64,000 nt of DNA from NCBI RefSeq assembly GCF_030499515.1, contig NZ_JASTWJ010000001.1, positions 62,001 through 126,000 on the forward strand, given 5' to 3'. The DNA comes from Streptomyces sp. DT2A-34. Its GTDB lineage: Bacteria > Actinomycetota > Actinomycetes > Streptomycetales > Streptomycetaceae. The notes under the pieces are model-generated. The model saw nothing but the letters and a program-made list of their open reading frames with translations. It had not been told where the DNA came from and did no database searches. The position numbers and the translations under genes are program-made. Positions 60,795-64,000 of this stretch are shown in pieces. How positions within the stretch are numbered: the first letter of the stretch is position 1; each line of letters begins with the position of its first letter.

Positions 60795-61196
60795 TCACCC
60801 CTCCTTCGCGGCCGGCGGCTCGGGGTCCGCCGGCCCGGCGTCCACGGCGGCCAGCGCCTCCTCGGCACTCCCCACGATCGGGACGGTGATGCTGACACCG
60901 GTGAGATCCAGGATCCGGCGGACGGCGGGCGCCGGGGAGATGACGTACACACCGCCGGGAATCTCCCGCACCTCCTGATAGGCCCGCAGGATGATGTTCA
61001 TGCCGGACGAGTCCATGAAGGGAACGTCGGCGATGTCGAGGAGGAAGTGACGTCGGCCGTGGTGGAGCTGGTTGGCGAGATGGTGCTGCAACTCGGTCGC
61101 TGTGTCCATGTCCAGGTCGCCCTCGACCGTGAGCAGCACGGCATCTTCGCGTGGCACTTCCACCTTGATCGACAAGGGATTCTGGGCAACGGACAC
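60795..61196 (-). CDS. STAS-domain anti-sigma factor antagonist
   Basis: A 133-aa STAS protein of the SpoIIAA/RsbV/BldG type. The phosphoserine site is in IADVPFMDSSGMNIILRAYQ, preceded by TVEGDLDMDTATELQHHLAN. A C-terminal tail (GPADPEPPAAKEG) is extra. It should bind an RsbW-type kinase in its unphosphorylated form. The GTG start follows GGGAGGT. A cognate ATPase gene is 230 bp away and divergent. Confidence 0.9.
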   Translation of the reverse strand: MSVAQNPLSIKVEVPREDAVLLTVEGDLDMDTATELQHHLANQLHHGRRHFLLDIADVPFMDSSGMNIILRAYQEVREIPGGVYVISPAPAVRRILDLTGVSITVPIVGSAEEALAAVDAGPADPEPPAAKEG

Positions 61197-61428
61197 AAGT
61201 ACCTCCCATAGGCGTTGACGATCGGGACGGGTGCCCCGACGGACGGATTTGATGCATCACGGATCGGCACTTCCGTCCTGCCGGCTCGGCGCGCTGTCGA
61301 CCGGCCGTCGATGCGTTCGCCCGCCTACCCCCGAATCCCCCCGGCACACTGCCCGAAGAGCGGTTTGGCATCTGGCGGACGGGTCACGCGAAGAGGAGAA
61401 CCCCTCGCCTCGGTCAGGGAGCGGAAGG

Positions 61429-61899
61429 ATGAGTGAGAAGTACCGGATCGGCGCCACCAGGAGCCCTGCGGACGCGGGCCGTGCGCGCCACGGACCGCTG
61501 AGTCCGGCCGAGGCACGCGGAGCCGTGCGGCGGGTCCTGTCCGAACAGTCACGTACGCGAGGCACCGCGTGCGGGCCGGACGCGCTCTCGGACGCGTTGC
61601 TGGTGGCATCGGAACTGACGACCAACGCGATGCTGCACGGCGGCGGCGTCACCGGCTTCGACGCCGAGGTCGTCGGCCAGCACCTGTACCTGTCCGTCAG
61701 TGACCGGGAGCGGCGCCGGCCGGTGACCGTGGACCCGGTCGACCGTCAGGGACGGCACCGCTGCGGAGGCCGCGGCTGGCCCATCGTGTGCAGGCTGTCC
61801 CGGACCGTGCTGGTGTCGGATCTCCCGGCCGGCGGCAAGTGCGTCACCGCCGTGATTCCCCTGTCGGCACAGTGCCGGCACCCGGTCGGCGGAAGCTGA
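61429..61899 (+). CDS. RsbW-like ATP-binding regulator
   Basis: A 156-aa GHKL ATPase. N box LVASELTTNAMLHGGGVTGF; the rest (LYLSVSDRERRRPVTVDPVD, RGWPIVCRLSRTVLVSDLP, GGKCVTAVIPL) fits the short Streptomyces RsbW-like proteins that act on sigma factors or STAS antagonists. The ATG follows GGAAGG. Its stop codon lies inside a hairpin terminator. Confidence 0.8.
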   Translation: MSEKYRIGATRSPADAGRARHGPLSPAEARGAVRRVLSEQSRTRGTACGPDALSDALLVASELTTNAMLHGGGVTGFDAEVVGQHLYLSVSDRERRRPVTVDPVDRQGRHRCGGRGWPIVCRLSRTVLVSDLPAGGKCVTAVIPLSAQCRHPVGGS

Positions 61900-61910
61900 C
61901 CGGGTGCCGG
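61875..61910 (+). terminator. perfect 13-bp hairpin overlapping the stop codon
   Basis: CCGGCACCCGGTC (61875-61887) pairs with GACCGGGTGCCGG (61898-61910) around GGCGGAAGCT. The TGA at 61897-61899 of the ATPase gene lies at the loop/stem border, so the last codons form the left arm. Confidence 0.85.
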
Positions 61911-62036
61911 ACGGCCGGACGGTCCGCCGGGTGGAGTCGAGGTGGGCTGACGGCACCTGGGCCGCGGCTCGGCCACGGCCCACTTCGGCCGACACCAGTC
62001 GTCGGCCGACGCCAGCCCTCGGCCGGAACCGCTTAC

Positions 62037-62912
62037 TCAGGCGACCCCGGGCTCCAACAGCCCGGCGCGCAGCTGCTTGATGATGCGGCTGATGAGCCGT
62101 GAGACGTGCATCTGGGAGACGCCGATGTGGTCGGCGATCTGCGCCTGGGTGAGCTCCTCGACGAAACGCAGATGGATGATCCGGCGCTCACGCTCGTCGA
62201 GACCGGCGATCAGAGGCGCCAACGAGTGGAAGTCCTCGACGAGTTCCAGCGACGGATCCTCCTCACCGAGGAGGTCGGCCAGGACGGACTCGCCGTTCCC
62301 GGCGTCGGAGGTGACGGCCGCGTCGAGGGAGGCGGACTGGTAGCCGTTGGCGGCCTTGCGGGCCTCGATCACCTCTTCCTCCGACAGCGACATCAGCTGT
62401 GCGAGCTCGGGGGTGGTCGGCGTGCGGCCCAGCCGGGAGCGGAGTTCCTCCGTCGCCCTGGTCAGCTCCACGCGCGCCTCCTGCAGGCGGCGTGGCACAT
62501 GGACCGCCCAGCTCGTGTCGCGGAAGAAGCGCTTGATCTCGCCGACGATGTACGGGACGGCGAACGTCGTGAACTCGACCTCCCGGGACACCTCGAAGCG
62601 GTCGATGGCCTTGATCAGCCCGATGGTCCCGACCTGGACGACGTCCTCCAGCGAGTCCCCACGGGCGCGGAAGCGCGACGCGGCGTACCGCACGAGCGAC
62701 AGGTTGATCTCGATCAACGTGTTGCGTACGTACTGGTGTTCGTGCGTACCTTCGTCCAGCATGGCCAGGCGGTCGAAGAACTGACGCGACAACTCGCGTG
62801 CGTCCTGGGGCCTCACCCTCGTCGGATCCTCGATCAGCGGCAGCGCCGCCCCGTCCGTCGTGGCCGTCTCCTGTGCCGTGGCCGTTGCCTGCGCCACCGT
62901 CACGGCTGCCAT
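62037..62912 (-). CDS. SigB/SigF-family RNA polymerase sigma factor
   Basis: A 291-aa group 3 sigma factor. Region 2 includes SLEDVVQVGTIGLIKAIDRF and VEFTTFAVPYIVGEIKRFFR; region 3 runs through RLGRTPTTPELAQLMSLSEE; region 4 holds ELTQAQIADHIGVSQMHVSR. It resembles Streptomyces SigB/SigF/SigG proteins controlled by partner-switching with RsbW/STAS pairs such as those to its left. ATG start at 62912 (MAAVTVAQATATAQ) with GGAGG upstream. Confidence 0.95.
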   Translation of the reverse strand: MAAVTVAQATATAQETATTDGAALPLIEDPTRVRPQDARELSRQFFDRLAMLDEGTHEHQYVRNTLIEINLSLVRYAASRFRARGDSLEDVVQVGTIGLIKAIDRFEVSREVEFTTFAVPYIVGEIKRFFRDTSWAVHVPRRLQEARVELTRATEELRSRLGRTPTTPELAQLMSLSEEEVIEARKAANGYQSASLDAAVTSDAGNGESVLADLLGEEDPSLELVEDFHSLAPLIAGLDERERRIIHLRFVEELTQAQIADHIGVSQMHVSRLISRIIKQLRAGLLEPGVA

Positions 62913-63268
62913 GCCGCCCTCCTCATCGCCGGAACCAGTTGCCTATCCCCGCGTGCCCTGGCTGGCGCGGCTCACTCCCCTTCGGACGCCGGAAACACGG
63001 CACGGCGGTGAGTTCTGGCGTGAAGTCGCCCCTGGACGCGGACGATTCCGGACACGCCGTCCTCGGAAGTCCCCGGCCGAGGCCGGCCCCTTTGTCGCCC
63101 CTCGTTCGTCCGGGGCAGTTTGCGTGGTCGGTCGTGGGGCATGCGGGATTTCGTGCTTCGGACCAGAGGCGCACCGGTGCTAGAGGTGTGACCGCTCCGG
63201 GGCTTTCGTGCCCCGTGCACCGTTTCCCACGGAGATTCCCTGAGAACGCCGTTCAGGAGCTGTTCCCC
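62913..63268. promoter_or_regulatory. divergent region between two sigma-factor genes
   Basis: The two sigma genes are transcribed away from each other across this 356-bp gap. A stretch at about 63119 (GTTT, 16 bases, then GGCAT) is only loosely like a SigB-type promoter (GTTT-N14-16-GGGTA). I do not claim it. Confidence 0.3.
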
Positions 63269-64000
63269 ATGCTGGTTGAGACGTCCGCTCATGGTTCCGA
63301 CCCCGCTGCCGCCCGTCCCCGAGTGTCCGGTGGACGCGTCTACGACGACGCCCCCGACACCGCTGCCGACTTCGCCCGCCTGGCCGCTCTGCCCGAAGGG
63401 CCCGAACGAGACGCGGTACGCGACGAACTCACCAAGGCGTGGCTGCCCATGGCCCACCGCATCGCCGGCCGATTCCGCAACCGCGGGGAGTCGCTGGAGG
63501 ATCTGCGCCAGGTCGCGGCCCTCGGACTGGTGAAGGCGATAGACCGGTTCGAGCCCGGACGAGGGGCCTTCGAGAGCTATGCCGTGCCCACCGTCACCGG
63601 AGAGATCAAGCGGCACTTCCGCGACCGGATGTGGGCCCTGCGGGTCCCCCGCCGGGTCCAGGAGCTGCGCAACAAGGTGCGGTTCGCGCGCCGCGACCTC
63701 GCCGAGAGGGCGGGCGGCGCCATGCCGTCGGTCGCCGAGATCGCCGCCCACGCGGGGCTCACCGAGGACGAGGCCAACGCGGGGCTGGAGGCCCTGGAGA
63801 GCTTCAGCACGCTCTCCCTCGACGCCGAGATGTCCTCGAGCGACGACGGCTTCAGCCTCGCCGACACGATCGGCTCCTGCGACGAGGCGTACGACGTCGT
63901 CGTCGACCGGGAGGCGGCGAAGGAGGGACTGCGGCGGCTGCCCGAGCGCGAGCGCGCCATCTTGTACATGCGCTTCTTCGAGGACATGACGCAAAGCCGC
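63269..64000 (+). CDS. SigB/SigF-family sigma factor, 3' end cut by window
   Basis: The first 244 codons are present. Region 2 reads ESLEDLRQVAALGLVKAIDR and FESYAVPTVTGEIKRHFRDR, then RVPRRVQELRNKVRFARRDL; region 3/4 begins ERAILYMRFFEDMTQSR. It is a second, clearly different member of the same family as the divergent gene at 62037-62912. The ATG follows AGGAGCTGTTCCCC. The frame is open to the last base, so the stop lies outside. Confidence 0.9.
   Translation, partial: MLVETSAHGSDPAAARPRVSGGRVYDDAPDTAADFARLAALPEGPERDAVRDELTKAWLPMAHRIAGRFRNRGESLEDLRQVAALGLVKAIDRFEPGRGAFESYAVPTVTGEIKRHFRDRMWALRVPRRVQELRNKVRFARRDLAERAGGAMPSVAEIAAHAGLTEDEANAGLEALESFSTLSLDAEMSSSDDGFSLADTIGSCDEAYDVVVDREAAKEGLRRLPERERAILYMRFFEDMTQSR

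Noticed and set aside
63119..63145. Possible SigB-type promoter before the last sigma gene
   Set aside because: The -10 part (GGCAT) departs from GGGTA and no second line of evidence supports it.
1..64000. CRISPR arrays
   Set aside because: No set of regularly spaced direct repeats of 24-40 bp was found; the only tandem repeats are 10-bp and 21-bp units.
1..64000. tRNA, rRNA or known riboswitch
   Set aside because: No cloverleaf with a TTC-loop pattern, ribosomal RNA segment or riboswitch core was recognised by reading; a covariance-model search would decide.

Overview
The window looks like accessory chromosomal DNA from a Streptomyces. Base composition is very GC-rich with strong third-position bias, GTG starts are common, and the gene families are typical of the genus: a subtilisin-inhibitor protein, a DUF6230/DUF6114 pair, DUF1206, RsbRST modules, SigB/F-type sigma factors and an XRE-TPR regulator. 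Mobile-element debris is dense in the left half and sparse to the right of about 37 kb.

Layout. From 1 to 11 kb there are transposase remnants, an orphan Imm5-like immunity gene, small secreted proteins and lipoproteins, a blasticidin-S-deaminase-like gene, an intact IS5-family transposase and a SARP regulator joined in frame to the tail of a HAD phosphatase. From 11.4 to 14.4 kb lies a compact minus-strand operon: a WXG100-like protein, a 538-aa protein with a C-terminal papain-like cysteine protease, a chagasin-like lipoprotein and a small cytosolic protein. It reads as a type VII-secreted protease effector with an I42-type inhibitor as immunity. An MFS exporter follows. From 16.3 to 19.4 kb a roughly 2.47-kb element with matching terminal repeats and a 5-bp target duplication interrupts a nuclease-like gene, and removing it restores the reading frame.

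From 19.8 to 30.1 kb is a biosynthetic locus. It holds a divergent IspH-like protein and an XRE-TPR regulator on the minus strand. On the plus strand, tightly packed and mostly overlapping, are a malonyl transacylase, an acyl-CoA oxidase, two KAS III enzymes, an SDR, an ACP and a KAS II, apparently a small dedicated type II fatty-acyl or polyketide assembly line. From 30.4 to 36.6 kb there are membrane and lipoproteins, a subtilisin inhibitor, a VOC protein and another cluster of broken mobile and integrase genes.

From 36.8 to 55 kb the region is more orderly: a methyltransferase, a truncated flavin monooxygenase, DUF1206, and a 2H phosphoesterase. An operon follows encoding DUF6230, DUF6114 and a fused squalene/phytoene synthase plus cis-prenyltransferase. 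Next are a secreted repeat protein, an ABC-2-like membrane protein, and an MHS transporter with a TctD/TctE-like two-component system and a lone TAXI binding protein. The stretch ends with a cyclophilin and a divergent sugar-acid dehydratase and zinc dehydrogenase pair. From 55 to 64 kb is a general-stress signalling region: rsbR-rsbS-rsbT followed by two PP2C phosphatase genes, all overlapping, with a MarR regulator, a STAS antagonist, an RsbW-like ATPase and two SigB/F-type sigma factors, the last cut by the window end.

All family assignments are from reading the translated sequences. No database search was run.
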